From: an uncultured Gemmiger sp.
GTDB taxonomy: Bacteria > Bacillota > Clostridia > Oscillospirales > Ruminococcaceae
Direction of reading: 5' to 3'
Length of the DNA stretch: 64,000 nt
NCBI GenBank assembly: GCA_944382835.1
Contig: CALWNP010000008.1
Location: forward strand, 1 to 64,000
The notes under the pieces are model-generated. The model was not told where the DNA came from. It saw nothing but the letters and a program-made list of their open reading frames with translations, and ran no database searches. How positions within the stretch are numbered: the stretch's first letter is position 1; each line of letters opens with the position of its first letter. The translations under genes and the position numbers were made by a program. Below are positions 9,177 through 17,559 of this stretch, one piece after another.

Positions 9177-9827
9177 TTAACAAAATTCTTCCCCGGTTTT
9201 TGTGTACAGGCCGGTGCGCAGCACCCGACACTCCCAGGGAGGAATGTTGTGATTCTGCTGCAGGTATCCCAAAAGCAGCGAAGGATTGAGATTGAGGGCC
9301 TCGCCGGTTCCGCAGGGCAGCTTCAGATCAAAGGCAACCCCTTCCGGCACAACGGTATAGGCAATCTGCGGGAGATAAGTTTTGAGCTCCAGTTCCTTCT
9401 GGCCCCGCTTGGTCTTTTTCACCACCACCGCACTGGGCGCTGCATTGTACTCCTCCAGTGCCGGGGCCGCCGTGGCAGGCATGGTAATCCGGTAAACTGC
9501 CGTTTCGATCTCGGCAATCTTCTGTACCGCCACTGCTACCCGTGTAATCACAATGCCCCGGGGCATATAGGGTTGCAGGGTTTCCTTCCACTGTTCCAGG
9601 TCGGGGTTTTCTGCCTCGGTCTTGACCTCGCAGCTCTCGCACAGGCTCTCCTGGCCCAGGGAAAGCGGACAGGCAAAGGAGAGATAGATGTGGGGGTTGA
9701 ACCCCTGGGTGTAATAAACCGGCAAGCCGCTTCGCTTGAGGATGCGGTGGAACACCCGCTGCAGATCCAGAAGAGAGATGTAGGCGGCCTCGCCGCACTT
9801 TTCAAACGTGATCCGAATGGTAGTCAA
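9177..9827 (-). CDS. DUF2344 protein (TIGR03936 type), partner of the upstream radical SAM protein
   Basis: 216 aa. The N-terminus has a TTIRITFEKCGEAAYISLLD pattern followed by GLPVYYTQGFNPH and the LSFACPLSLGQ motif, as in DUF2344 proteins that accompany or fuse to TIGR03960 radical SAM proteins. The likely start is the TTG at 9827, with GGGAGGA about 9 nt upstream; it overlaps the radical SAM gene by 26 bp. Biochemical role unknown, thought to concern RNA or ribosome maturation by context. Confidence 0.85.
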   Translation of the reverse strand: MTTIRITFEKCGEAAYISLLDLQRVFHRILKRSGLPVYYTQGFNPHIYLSFACPLSLGQESLCESCEVKTEAENPDLEQWKETLQPYMPRGIVITRVAVAVQKIAEIETAVYRITMPATAAPALEEYNAAPSAVVVKKTKRGQKELELKTYLPQIAYTVVPEGVAFDLKLPCGTGEALNLNPSLLLGYLQQNHNIPPWECRVLRTGLYTKTGEEFC

Positions 9828-11667
9828 AGCAAGGTCCTCCCAGCAATTTATTGGCGCCACAGCCGCTGCACTGGCGATTGCAGGGCTGGGTGGTTTCAGC
9901 GCGCAGCGCTTTCTGGTATTCCCGCACCAGATGGGCATGGGTAACCCCCACATCCAGATGATCCCAGGGGGTTACCTCGTCCAGTCCGATTTCCCGGTAG
10001 TTGTAGAAATCCGGGTCGATGCCGCATTCCCGGAATGCTTCCAGCCAGCGGTCATAATCAAAATATTCTTCCCAGGTATCAAAGAAGGCCCCATGACGGT
10101 AGGCGGTCTCAATCACCCGGCCCAGACGGCGGTCGCCCTTGGCGAAGACTCCTTCCAGCACACTGGTGGCGCTATCATGGTAGTTGACCTTGATCTTTTT
10201 GGAGTGCACACAGCTGAGCAGGTAGCGCTGTTTTTCCCGCAGCTGTTCCCGGCGATCCTGGGCACAGAACTGGAAGGGAGTGTCCGGCTTGGGCACGAAA
10301 CAGGCCACGCTGATGGTCACCTGAACTCCTTTGCCCTTGGCGTGGTTTTTGTTGGCGTAGTAGAGATCCACCACCTTCTGGGCGGTATCGGCAATCCCCT
10401 TGATGTCCTCCATCGTCTCGGTGGGCAAGCCCATCATAAAGTAGAGCTTGACTGAAGTATACCCCTCCGAGAAAGCAATGTTGCAGCCGCGCTCGATCTC
10501 CTCCCAGGTGACATTCTTGTTGATCACATCCCGCAGCCTTTGGGTGCCGGCCTCAGCCGCGAAGGTCAGCCCGCTTTTGCGCACCTTGGTGGTCTTTTCC
10601 ACCATTGACTGGGAGAAGTTGTCCACCCGCAGCGAGGGCAGCGAAAGGCTGACATGGTCCGCCTCCGCCCAGGAATTGAGCCGGTCCAGGATTTCCTCCA
10701 GCCGGGAATGGTCCGAGGTGGAAAGGCTGGTCAGGCTCAGCTCATCGTAACCGGTGTTGTGGCACAGCACCCGTGCGCTCTCGCTGATCAGCTGGGGGGA
10801 ACGCTCCCGGAAGGGGCGGTAAATCTGCCCGGCCTGGCAAAAACGGCAGCCGCGCACACAACCGCGCAGCACTTCCACGCTGGCACGGTCCTGAATGGCC
10901 CCCACCATGGGGACCACAAAGTTTTCGGGCGGGACAAAGCTGTCCATATCCTTGACAATGGCCTTGGTCACACGGGCCGGCACCCCCGGACGGTTCGGGG
11001 TCACTGCCTCAATCCGCCCATCCTCCTTGTAGGTCACATTATAAAAGGAAGGAATATAGACCCCGGGGATTTTGGCCAGTTCTTCCAAAAGCCGCTGGCG
11101 GTTCCAGCCCTGCTTTTTGCTGGTCTCCACGGTAGCGCAGATGTCCTGCAGCATCTGCTCCCCTTCTCCCAGCTGCATCACATCAAAAAAGTCTGCCATG
11201 GGTTCGGCGTTGCAGACACAGGGTCCGCCCGCAATGATCAGCGGCCAGCGCTCATCCCGGTCGGCGGCCCGCAGCGGAATGCCGGAAAGGTCCAGCATGG
11301 CCAGGATGTTGGTGTAGCACAGCTCATATTCCAGAGTGAAGCCCACGATGTCAAAATCCCGCAGCGGGTCCTTGCTTTCCAGGCAATACAGTGGGATGCC
11401 CAGCTGCTCCATCTGCTGCTTCATGTCAGTCCAGGGCATGAAAGCACGCTCACACCACCAGTTTTCGTGGCGGTTGAGCAGTTCATACAGGATCTTTTCC
11501 CCGAGGAAGGACATGCCCACCTCATAGGTATCCGGGAAGCAGAACGCCATCCGGACGTCTACTTTTTCCTTGTCTTTATAGGTAGAACCCGGTTCTCCGC
11601 CGGTGTAGCGGCCCGGTTTCTGTACCTGGCTGAGTGCCTGTCTGAGTTTTGTCGAGAGCTCCGGCAT
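9802..11667 (-). CDS. Radical SAM protein, TIGR03960 family
   Basis: 621 aa. A B12-binding-like N-terminal half (GEKILYELLNR, GGPCVCNAEPMADFFD, GEGE) precedes the radical SAM motif C270-x3-C274-x2-C277 in RGCVRGCRFCQAG, with AEAGTQRLRD and MMGLPTET further on. The ATG at 11667 is preceded by AAAGGATGG. It is sandwiched between the spoIVFB-like gene and its DUF2344 partner, the usual clostridial arrangement. Substrate not established. Confidence 0.9.
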   Translation of the reverse strand: MPELSTKLRQALSQVQKPGRYTGGEPGSTYKDKEKVDVRMAFCFPDTYEVGMSFLGEKILYELLNRHENWWCERAFMPWTDMKQQMEQLGIPLYCLESKDPLRDFDIVGFTLEYELCYTNILAMLDLSGIPLRAADRDERWPLIIAGGPCVCNAEPMADFFDVMQLGEGEQMLQDICATVETSKKQGWNRQRLLEELAKIPGVYIPSFYNVTYKEDGRIEAVTPNRPGVPARVTKAIVKDMDSFVPPENFVVPMVGAIQDRASVEVLRGCVRGCRFCQAGQIYRPFRERSPQLISESARVLCHNTGYDELSLTSLSTSDHSRLEEILDRLNSWAEADHVSLSLPSLRVDNFSQSMVEKTTKVRKSGLTFAAEAGTQRLRDVINKNVTWEEIERGCNIAFSEGYTSVKLYFMMGLPTETMEDIKGIADTAQKVVDLYYANKNHAKGKGVQVTISVACFVPKPDTPFQFCAQDRREQLREKQRYLLSCVHSKKIKVNYHDSATSVLEGVFAKGDRRLGRVIETAYRHGAFFDTWEEYFDYDRWLEAFRECGIDPDFYNYREIGLDEVTPWDHLDVGVTHAHLVREYQKALRAETTQPCNRQCSGCGANKLLGGPCFDYHSDHV

Positions 11668-11735
11668 TCTGTACCATCCTTTTTTCTCATACTTCCGCCC
11701 CGCATCGGGCGGCCTTGAACTGGCCTTATTGTACC

Positions 11736-12230
11736 CTATTTTCTGCGGGAATGCAAACCCGATCTCGCCCCGCGGGCCAGGCAGACCAGGATTCTTCCTC
11801 CATCCAGACCGGGAAACGGCAGCAGATTGCTGCACCCCACCAGCAAATTGATGGTGGCGAACCAATATCCCCGATAACTGTAACCGAACAGGCCATCCAT
11901 CAGCAGGATGCTCAGGCTGCAAAGAACCAGATTGACCATCGGACCGGCCGCCGCCAGGATCAGCTCCTGCCCCGACGAGAGCCAGACGCCGCGCATCCGC
12001 ATACAAAGTCCTGCCGGTGTCACTTCGATCACCGGCCACCGCCCCACCAACGCCAGATAGGCCGCAATATGGCCGCATTCATGCAGCAGTGCACAGAGCA
12101 GCCCCATGCGCAGCAATCCGGTGTCATCCACCGTCAGGGCCAGTGCCGTACAAAACAAAAAAAGGCAGGGAGACGGCATCCGGATGCCGCCGCGCCTAGG
12201 CTGCCTGGGAAAGCGCTTGCTGCGGATCAT
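11736..12230 (-). CDS. SpoIVFB-like site-2 (M50) metalloprotease
   Basis: Predicted intramembrane zinc protease. The HExxH motif is HECGH (LLHECGHIAAYL) and the third ligand region is LPFPGLDGGRIL, with several hydrophobic segments. The adjacent M23 gene resembles SpoIVFA, so this is probably the pro-sigma-K processing protease or a relative. Start uncertain: ATG at 12230 has GAGGGGG nearby and overlaps the M23 gene; ATG at 12179 gives 147 aa and a more family-like N-terminus. Either form lacks the C-terminal CBS domain of Bacillus SpoIVFB. Confidence 0.8.
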   Translation of the reverse strand: MIRSKRFPRQPRRGGIRMPSPCLFLFCTALALTVDDTGLLRMGLLCALLHECGHIAAYLALVGRWPVIEVTPAGLCMRMRGVWLSSGQELILAAAGPMVNLVLCSLSILLMDGLFGYSYRGYWFATINLLVGCSNLLPFPGLDGGRILVCLARGARSGLHSRRK

Positions 12231-13020
12231 ACCGCACCCCCTCATGCAGCAGTTCAAAATGAAGATGGGGACCGGTCACATTGCCGGTCTGCCCGGCGGT
12301 GCCCAGCAGCTGCCCTGCATGGACACTCTGCCCGGAACGCACAAACAGATATTGCATATGGGCATACAACGTCTCGTCCCCGTTGTGATGTAAAATCCGG
12401 ATGTAATTGCCGTAGCTGGAATGGGTTCCGGCAACTCGCACCACCCCGTCCGCTGCCGCATAGACCGCTGCCCCCTGCACTGCGGCCAGATCAATGCCGG
12501 TATGAAAATCCGCCTCGTCCTCCTCAAAAGGGTCCTCTCTCCAGCCGTATTCCGAGTTCCAGCCGCAATTGTGGTTGGCCAGCGGAAAGACGAGGTCAAA
12601 ATCCGGCAGGTAACTTTCCAGGCTGCTGCCCGCCGGGGCCGGCTGGGGCTGCTTACGGACCGGGCGTGCCCGCCGGGCCCGTTCAGGCGTTGCCGCCTGG
12701 CCCAATTCAACTGCCACCTCCTGTGCCGCCTGCTGCAACATCCGGGCAGTCTCCTGGGTAAACTTGACCAGGCCCCGCTCCTCGGAAAAGAACTGCGGTC
12801 CCTGGGCTTGCATTGCGGTGGAGAACGCCCCGCGCAGGGTGGTCATCACCGGCAGATTCATGGTTTTGGCCGCATACACCCCTACCAGAATCAAGCCGCA
12901 CAAAAACAACTGCGCCCACAGCACCAGATTTGCTTCACTGCCCGCACTGGCTTTGGCGTGCGGCGTGGGCGGCCTGGATGCCTTTTCCTGCGGCGGCTTC
13001 GGCGTTGCATCTTCCCACAT
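12196..13020 (-). CDS. M23 (LytM) peptidase-domain membrane protein, SpoIVFA-like
   Basis: 274 aa: a proline-rich cytoplasmic N-terminus, one membrane segment at about 32-50 (LVLWAQLFLCGLILVGVYA), a linker and a C-terminal LytM domain. Zinc-ligand motifs are intact (FHTGIDLAA, YAHMQY, GPHLHFEL), unlike many SpoIVFA proteins where they decay, so it could still cut peptidoglycan. Position directly upstream of the SpoIVFB-like protease supports a SpoIVFA-like role; SpoIIQ-like function is an alternative. Confidence 0.8.
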   Translation of the reverse strand: MWEDATPKPPQEKASRPPTPHAKASAGSEANLVLWAQLFLCGLILVGVYAAKTMNLPVMTTLRGAFSTAMQAQGPQFFSEERGLVKFTQETARMLQQAAQEVAVELGQAATPERARRARPVRKQPQPAPAGSSLESYLPDFDLVFPLANHNCGWNSEYGWREDPFEEDEADFHTGIDLAAVQGAAVYAAADGVVRVAGTHSSYGNYIRILHHNGDETLYAHMQYLFVRSGQSVHAGQLLGTAGQTGNVTGPHLHFELLHEGVRYDPQQALSQAA

Positions 13021-13093
13021 GGCGATGCCCTCCTTTTTTTTGAATCCTCCTTACCGCTATATGCAACCGCTTGCAAGAAAATGACAAAAATAT

Positions 13094-13115
13094 GCCGTCC
13101 CTCAACAGGAACGGC
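13094..13115 (-). terminator. Terminator of the HAD hydrolase gene
   Basis: On the minus strand GCCGTTCC pairs with GGGACGGC (one wobble pair) around a 6-nt loop, followed by ATATTTTTGT. Confidence 0.8.
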
Positions 13116-13135
13116 ACACAGGAAATCAATTCGCA

Positions 13136-13789
13136 TCATTTTTGCTGCTGGGGCGTGGGAATCCAGGTTCCCCGGGTGCGGGGCATCTGAATCCCGCAAA
13201 GCCCCAGCGCCCGGTTGAAGGACTTGTGGTTTTTATACAAGATCCCCGTGATCCCCAGGTTGTAGGCTGCCTGGGCATTCTGCCGGTTGTCATCCACAAA
13301 GATGGACTCCTCATAAGCCAGGTGATATTTCTGCATCAGCATGGCGTAGATCCGGGGATCCGGCTTGAGAAGTTTGACCTCGTAAGAGGCAATTCCACCG
13401 TCAAACAGCGGGAAAAAATCCCGTTCCTGGATCTCGGCAAAGGTATCTGAGGCCATGTTGGTAAGATAATACAGCCGATAGCCAGCCATTTTCAGGCGGC
13501 ACATGGTCTTGATGGTGGTCTTTTTGGTGCGCAGGATGGTCTCCCACTCGTCGATGACCGCCTGAACTTCAAAGGTACGGCCGCAGCGGGCTGCATTCTC
13601 CAGCATGATCCGGTTGGCAGTGCCGCGGGAGATGGTGCCACGGTCCAGTTCCTCCCATTCCTTGCTGCCGAAGGTCAGGTCATAGACAATGTCCTCCGCC
13701 TTCTTATTGATAAAGTGCTCCATCAAGAAGTCCTTGGGGTTGAACTCCACCACAACGCCGCCCAAATCAAAGATGATGTTCTTGTACAT
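13136..13789 (-). CDS. HAD-superfamily (subfamily IA) hydrolase
   Basis: 217 aa. Motif I IIFDLGGVVVEFNP lacks the second aspartate of DxDxT (the position is glycine), as in haloacid-dehalogenase/YihX-like members. Motif II is YYLTNMA, a lysine lies in VKLLKPDPRIY and motif III is IFVDDNRQN. Likely a phosphatase of small sugar or nucleotide phosphates; substrate unknown. AGGAGGC precedes the ATG. Single gene with its own promoter and terminator. Confidence 0.85.
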   Translation of the reverse strand: MYKNIIFDLGGVVVEFNPKDFLMEHFINKKAEDIVYDLTFGSKEWEELDRGTISRGTANRIMLENAARCGRTFEVQAVIDEWETILRTKKTTIKTMCRLKMAGYRLYYLTNMASDTFAEIQERDFFPLFDGGIASYEVKLLKPDPRIYAMLMQKYHLAYEESIFVDDNRQNAQAAYNLGITGILYKNHKSFNRALGLCGIQMPRTRGTWIPTPQQQK

Positions 13790-13830
13790 GCATCTGCCTC
13801 CTGAAAGTCTAATCCGGTACAGTTGCCCTT

Positions 13831-13859
13831 ATTATACACGGAAATGACAAAAGACACAA
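13831..13859 (-). promoter_or_regulatory. Promoter candidate for the HAD gene
   Basis: Minus strand TTGTGT (13859-13854), 17-nt spacer, TATAAT (13836-13831), about 40 nt upstream of the HAD start. Confidence 0.5.
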
Positions 13860-13874
13860 ACCCCATTTTGTCTG

Positions 13875-13882
13875 CATACAAT
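13875..13882 (+). promoter_or_regulatory. Possible sporulation-sigma -10 element before the ylmC-like gene
   Basis: CATACAAT matches the -10 of sigma-E promoters and, as CATACAATA, also the sigma-K -10 (CATAnnnTA). It is 45 nt upstream of the ylmC-like start. The -35 region is not a clear match, so this is tentative. Confidence 0.3.
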
Positions 13883-13927
13883 ATCGGTGATTCTTGCCTT
13901 GTTTTTCACTCGAAAGGCGGTGCTGTT

Positions 13928-14200
13928 ATGACATTGCATGACCTGAACGAAAAAGATGTGATCCAGATCAAGACCGGAGAGAACCTGGGACGCATTGATG
14001 ATATTGAGCTGAATCCCGCCACCGCTGCGGTTGAGGCGGTGATTCTGCGCGGGCGGAGCCGCTGGATGGGGCTGCTGGGCCATGACGAAGACCTGGTTAT
14101 CCCATGGCAATCCATCCAAAACATCGGTGCCGACGTGGTGATGGTGGATGTGGAGCTGCCTCCCGCACGACCGAGCAAGCCCCACCGCAGCTGGCCATAA
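13928..14200 (+). CDS. YlmC/YmxH family PRC-barrel sporulation protein
   Basis: 90 aa. The pattern LNEKDVIQIKTGENLGRIDDIELN followed by RSRWMGLLGHDEDLVIPWQSIQNIGADVVMVDV fits the YlmC/YmxH family, small PRC-barrel proteins found in endospore formers. The ATG at 13928 is chosen on homology and an AAAGGCGG site; the ORF extends upstream in frame without family similarity. Exact function unknown. Confidence 0.85.
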   Translation: MTLHDLNEKDVIQIKTGENLGRIDDIELNPATAAVEAVILRGRSRWMGLLGHDEDLVIPWQSIQNIGADVVMVDVELPPARPSKPHRSWP

Positions 14201-14292
14201 CCAACAGGAGAACTTTTTGGTGAAATTCTGGTAAAATGTGCAAAAAACTTTTCCCCAACCCCCAAAAGACAGGTGAAAATACCATTGGTTCA

Positions 14293-14301
14293 TGGTATAA
14301 T
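14293..14301 (+). promoter_or_regulatory. Extended -10 promoter candidate for comEA-like/ppk1
   Basis: TGGTATAAT (extended -10) lies 34 nt upstream of the comEA-like ATG; no strong -35. Confidence 0.45.
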
Positions 14302-14334
14302 ATTCAAAATTTCGTCTGAGCGGAGGGATTCAGG

Positions 14335-14727
14335 ATGCACAGGCCAATCAGCCGCAAGACGGTTTGGCTGTTGATTGCAGCGATTATGTCCGTTCTGGCT
14401 GTGGGGCTGGGCGCACTTTTTCTGATTGCTCCTGTGGTGCAGCCCGGTTACCGCCCGGCGTCCTATCAGACTCCGGCGGTCTCGCTCCCCGCAGAACCGG
14501 CCCTGCCCGAGATGAACCCCATTGACATCAATACCGCAACCGAGGAAGAGCTTGACCTCCTGCCCGGCATCGGTCCGGCCAAGGCCCAGGCCATCGTAGC
14601 TGACCGGACCGAGAACGGCCCCTTTGCCAAGATCGAAGATCTGGCCCGGGTGGAAGGGATCTCTTCCCGGATGGTGGACCAATGGGAAGAGCTGATCTAT
14701 GTCGGATCTTCCGGCACCGATCAATAA
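14335..14727 (+). CDS. ComEA-like membrane-anchored helix-hairpin-helix DNA-binding protein
   Basis: 130 aa: N-terminal membrane anchor (VWLLIAAIMSVLAVGLGALF), a proline-rich linker and a C-terminal ComEA helix-hairpin-helix domain (DINTATEEELDLLPGIGPAKAQ, then FAKIEDLARVEGISSRMV). Full ComEA proteins bind incoming DNA at the cell surface; no other competence gene is adjacent. It lies 14 bp before ppk1 and is probably cotranscribed with it. Confidence 0.85.
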   Translation: MHRPISRKTVWLLIAAIMSVLAVGLGALFLIAPVVQPGYRPASYQTPAVSLPAEPALPEMNPIDINTATEEELDLLPGIGPAKAQAIVADRTENGPFAKIEDLARVEGISSRMVDQWEELIYVGSSGTDQ

Positions 14728-14741
14728 AGGAGGAGGATCTT

Positions 14742-16949
14742 TTGGAAACAACCGAAAGCATTTTCATCAACCGAGAGCTGAGCTGGCTGGACTTTGACAG
14801 CCGGGTCCTGGCCCTGGCCAAAGACAAGACCGTCCCCCTGGGAGAACGGCTGAAGTTTGCGGCCATCTATGCCAGCAACCTGGATGAGTTTTTCATGGTT
14901 CGTGTGGGGTCGCTGTATGACCAGACGCTGCTGAAAAACAACAAGCCGGATATTGTCACCCATATGACAGCGTCGGAACAGATTGCGGCCATCACCCCGC
15001 GGGTGGCAGAGCTGCAGGCCAAGTGCGACAAGTATTATCAGCATCTGGTGGACGCGCTGGCCGTCAACAACTACCGCAAGGTGGACTTCCACCATCTGGA
15101 CAAACGGCAGGATCACTTCTGGAAAGCCTATTTCCAGCAGGAGATTTTCCCGGTTCTCAGCCCCCAGATTGTGGACCAGCGGCATCCCTTCCCCTTCCTG
15201 CGCAACAAGGAGATCTACTACATCGTTCAGCTGAACACCAAAGCCGATGGGGTGCATTACGGCATCATCCCCATCAGCAACCAGTTTGACCGGGTGCTGT
15301 ACATGAAAGAGGGGGAAACCACCCTTTATGCCTTCGTGGAAGAGCTCATCGCCCACTATGCGTCGGTGATCTTCAGCAAGAGCACGGTGCAGAAATCCTG
15401 CCTGTTCCGGGTAACCCGCAACGCCGACATCACGGTGGACGAGGGCATGATGGACCACGACATCGACTTCCGGGACGTGATGAGTGAACTGCTCAAAAAG
15501 CGCCGCAAGCTGGCCGCCGTCCGCCTTCAGTTCTGGCCCGACGGTCCCCAGGACATTGTCAAGTTCCTGCGAGATAAGCTGGTGGTCCCGGCCGACCGCT
15601 GCTTTGTTCAGAGCAGCCCGCTGGACTCCGGCTGTCTGATGCGGCTGTCTTCCCGCATTGCGGCTGACGGCAACGCTTCGCTGTTCTACCCGCCGGCCCG
15701 TCCATTGCAGGCGCCCGCCGGGTATGATCTGTACGAAGAGGCGCATCATCACGATGTTCTGCTGGCCTATCCCTATCAGAGCATCCGGCCCTTTATCCGG
15801 ATGTTGCTGCGCGCCGGTTCCGATCCCAACGTGGTCTCCATCAAGATGACCCTGTACCGGATGGCCAGCGATTCCCAGATCGTCAACGCCCTGATCGCCG
15901 CCGCCGAAAACGGCAAAGAGGTGGTGGCCATGGTGGAACTGCGCGCCCGCTTTGACGAGCAGAACAACATTGACTGGTCCAAACAGCTGGAAGAAGCCGG
16001 CTGCACCGTCTTTTATGGCTTTGACGACTACAAGGTCCATTCCAAACTGACCCTGATTACCAGCAAGGTAAACGGCAAGTACCAGTACCTGACCCAGATC
16101 GGCACCGGCAACTACAACGAAAAGACCAGCGAGCTGTATACCGATCTCTCCTTCATCACCAGCCGCCAGGAGATCGGTGAGGAGGCCAGTGCGGTCTTCA
16201 ACAACATGGCCCTGCAGCGGCTGACCAGCGAGGCCGACACCATGCTGGTGGCGCCTCTGCGCTTCAAGAGTGTCCTGCTGGATGAGATGGACCGTCAGAT
16301 TGCCCGGGCCCGCCAGGGACAGCCGGCCTCCATGATCCTGAAAAACAACTCCATCAACGATCCCCAGATCATCCAGAAAATCAGCGAAGCCAGCTGCGCC
16401 GGGGTTCGGGTGGACATGATTGTCCGCGGCATCTGCTGCGTCCGCGCCGGGGTGCCCGGCAAAACCGAAAATGTCCACATCCGCAGCCTGGTCGGCCGCT
16501 ATCTGGAACATTCCCGGATTTACTGCTTCGGTGACGGGCAGGATATGCGCATCTACATCGCGTCCGGCGACTTTTTGACCCGCAACACCGAGCGTCGTGT
16601 GGAGGTGGGTGTCCGGGTGGACGATCCTCAGATTGCCAAAAAGCTGCGCGGCATCCTGGATCTGCAACTGCGCGACACGGTAAATGCCCGGGTGATGCAG
16701 CCGGATGGCAGCTACACCAAGGTCAAGCCCATTGAAGGGCAGCCGCCGGTGGACAGCCAGATGGCAATGTACGGGTATTTCCAGCACGGATTTGAAACCA
16801 ACCCGGAGCCGGCCCCCAAAGCCAAGGCCACCCCCACCGCCGTTGCCCGCCCGGTGGTGCGGGAAAAGCAGCGTCCCTCCGTTTCCCGCCGGGACGCACG
16901 ATTCCGCGGCCTGTTTGATTCGCTGTTGGGGCGCGGCAAAAAGAAATGA
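14742..16949 (+). CDS. ppk1: Polyphosphate kinase 1
   Basis: Reversibly polymerises the gamma-phosphate of ATP into polyphosphate. 735 aa, with the N-terminal domain signature FINRELSWLDFDSRVL and NLDEFFMVRV. The autophosphorylated histidine lies in YKVHSKLTLI and the tail is basic. The start is a TTG with AAAGGAGGAGG about 8 nt upstream; an ATG at 14682 is inside the comEA-like gene. Confidence 0.96.
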   Translation: METTESIFINRELSWLDFDSRVLALAKDKTVPLGERLKFAAIYASNLDEFFMVRVGSLYDQTLLKNNKPDIVTHMTASEQIAAITPRVAELQAKCDKYYQHLVDALAVNNYRKVDFHHLDKRQDHFWKAYFQQEIFPVLSPQIVDQRHPFPFLRNKEIYYIVQLNTKADGVHYGIIPISNQFDRVLYMKEGETTLYAFVEELIAHYASVIFSKSTVQKSCLFRVTRNADITVDEGMMDHDIDFRDVMSELLKKRRKLAAVRLQFWPDGPQDIVKFLRDKLVVPADRCFVQSSPLDSGCLMRLSSRIAADGNASLFYPPARPLQAPAGYDLYEEAHHHDVLLAYPYQSIRPFIRMLLRAGSDPNVVSIKMTLYRMASDSQIVNALIAAAENGKEVVAMVELRARFDEQNNIDWSKQLEEAGCTVFYGFDDYKVHSKLTLITSKVNGKYQYLTQIGTGNYNEKTSELYTDLSFITSRQEIGEEASAVFNNMALQRLTSEADTMLVAPLRFKSVLLDEMDRQIARARQGQPASMILKNNSINDPQIIQKISEASCAGVRVDMIVRGICCVRAGVPGKTENVHIRSLVGRYLEHSRIYCFGDGQDMRIYIASGDFLTRNTERRVEVGVRVDDPQIAKKLRGILDLQLRDTVNARVMQPDGSYTKVKPIEGQPPVDSQMAMYGYFQHGFETNPEPAPKAKATPTAVARPVVREKQRPSVSRRDARFRGLFDSLLGRGKKK

Positions 16950-16988
16950 CAAAGTTTTCCCGGAATTTCCGGAAAGGAGCGTAAAAAT

Positions 16989-17372
16989 ATGACCAAAAGC
17001 TGTGTTGTAACAGCAAGTTTTTCCTGCCCACCTGCCAAGGTCTGGCTGTATCTGACCAATCCGGTTCTGAATAACTGGCGCACCGATCTGGCATCGGCGG
17101 AAATTTCCGATGACGGCATGCAGGTGACCGAAAAGAACAAGGATGGCAGCACCACCAAGATTATCTTCTCGGACAAGGAAAAGGCCCGTCGGATGAGCTG
17201 CACCTTTGTCAATGGCCGGCACAAGGGCAGCTTCACCGCCATTCTGTTGGGCGGCGGTGATTCCACCAGCCTGGAATGCACCATGCAGATTAGCGGAATC
17301 AGTCTGTTTGCCAAGCCGAAAAAACTGCTGGAAGAGCGGATCACCATGCTGCGCCGGGCACTGGGCGAGTAA
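16989..17372 (+). CDS. SRPBCC (START/polyketide-cyclase-like) fold protein
   Basis: 127 aa. The N-terminal VTASFSCPPAKVWLYLTNPVLNNWRTDL resembles the opening strand, helix and 'W' turn of SRPBCC ligand-binding proteins, ending in a long C-terminal helix (LLEERITMLRRALG). Ligand unknown. GGAAAGGAGCG precedes the ATG; it follows ppk1 by 39 bp. Confidence 0.65.
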   Translation: MTKSCVVTASFSCPPAKVWLYLTNPVLNNWRTDLASAEISDDGMQVTEKNKDGSTTKIIFSDKEKARRMSCTFVNGRHKGSFTAILLGGGDSTSLECTMQISGISLFAKPKKLLEERITMLRRALGE

Positions 17373-17385
17373 TCGCCCTGCCGCA

Positions 17386-17414
17386 TTGACAATCCGGCAC
17401 AGACCTGCTACAAT
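17386..17414 (+). promoter_or_regulatory. Sigma-A promoter of the MATE transporter leader
   Basis: TTGACA (17386-17391), 17-nt spacer, TACAAT (17409-17414): close to consensus. Transcription would start near 17421, about 140 nt before the MATE ATG. Confidence 0.85.
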
Positions 17415-17420
17415 CAATAT

Positions 17421-17559
17421 TCCAAAACCATGAATTTCACATGGGGTGGATTTTTCAAGAGAGACTTCTCTTTTTTCGCCACGCAGCCCTTTAAGGCTGC
17501 GTGGCATTTTTTTGTGTCAATTTGTCTGTCATTTCATTGCAAGAGGAAGGAATCATATC
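17421..17559 (+). promoter_or_regulatory. Terminator-containing leader of the MATE gene
   Basis: The leader lies between a strong promoter and the MATE start and carries a full intrinsic terminator at 17478-17505. Upstream of it are a short inverted repeat (AGAGACTTCTCT near 17459-17470) and a possible leader ORF starting at 17430 (MNFTWGGFF) without a clear ribosome binding site. This layout suggests attenuation by ligand, protein or translation; no known riboswitch class was recognised. Confidence 0.5.
17478..17505 (+). terminator. Intrinsic terminator inside the MATE leader
   Basis: Perfect 11-bp stem GCCACGCAGCC / GGCTGCGTGGC, 6-nt loop, followed by ATTTTTTTG. It is upstream of the MATE gene and downstream of its promoter. 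Confidence 0.9.

Noticed and set aside
14721..17507. Open reading frame of 928 codons on the minus strand
   Set aside because: Exact shadow of ppk1 and the SRPBCC gene; no ribosome binding site and no recognisable domain.
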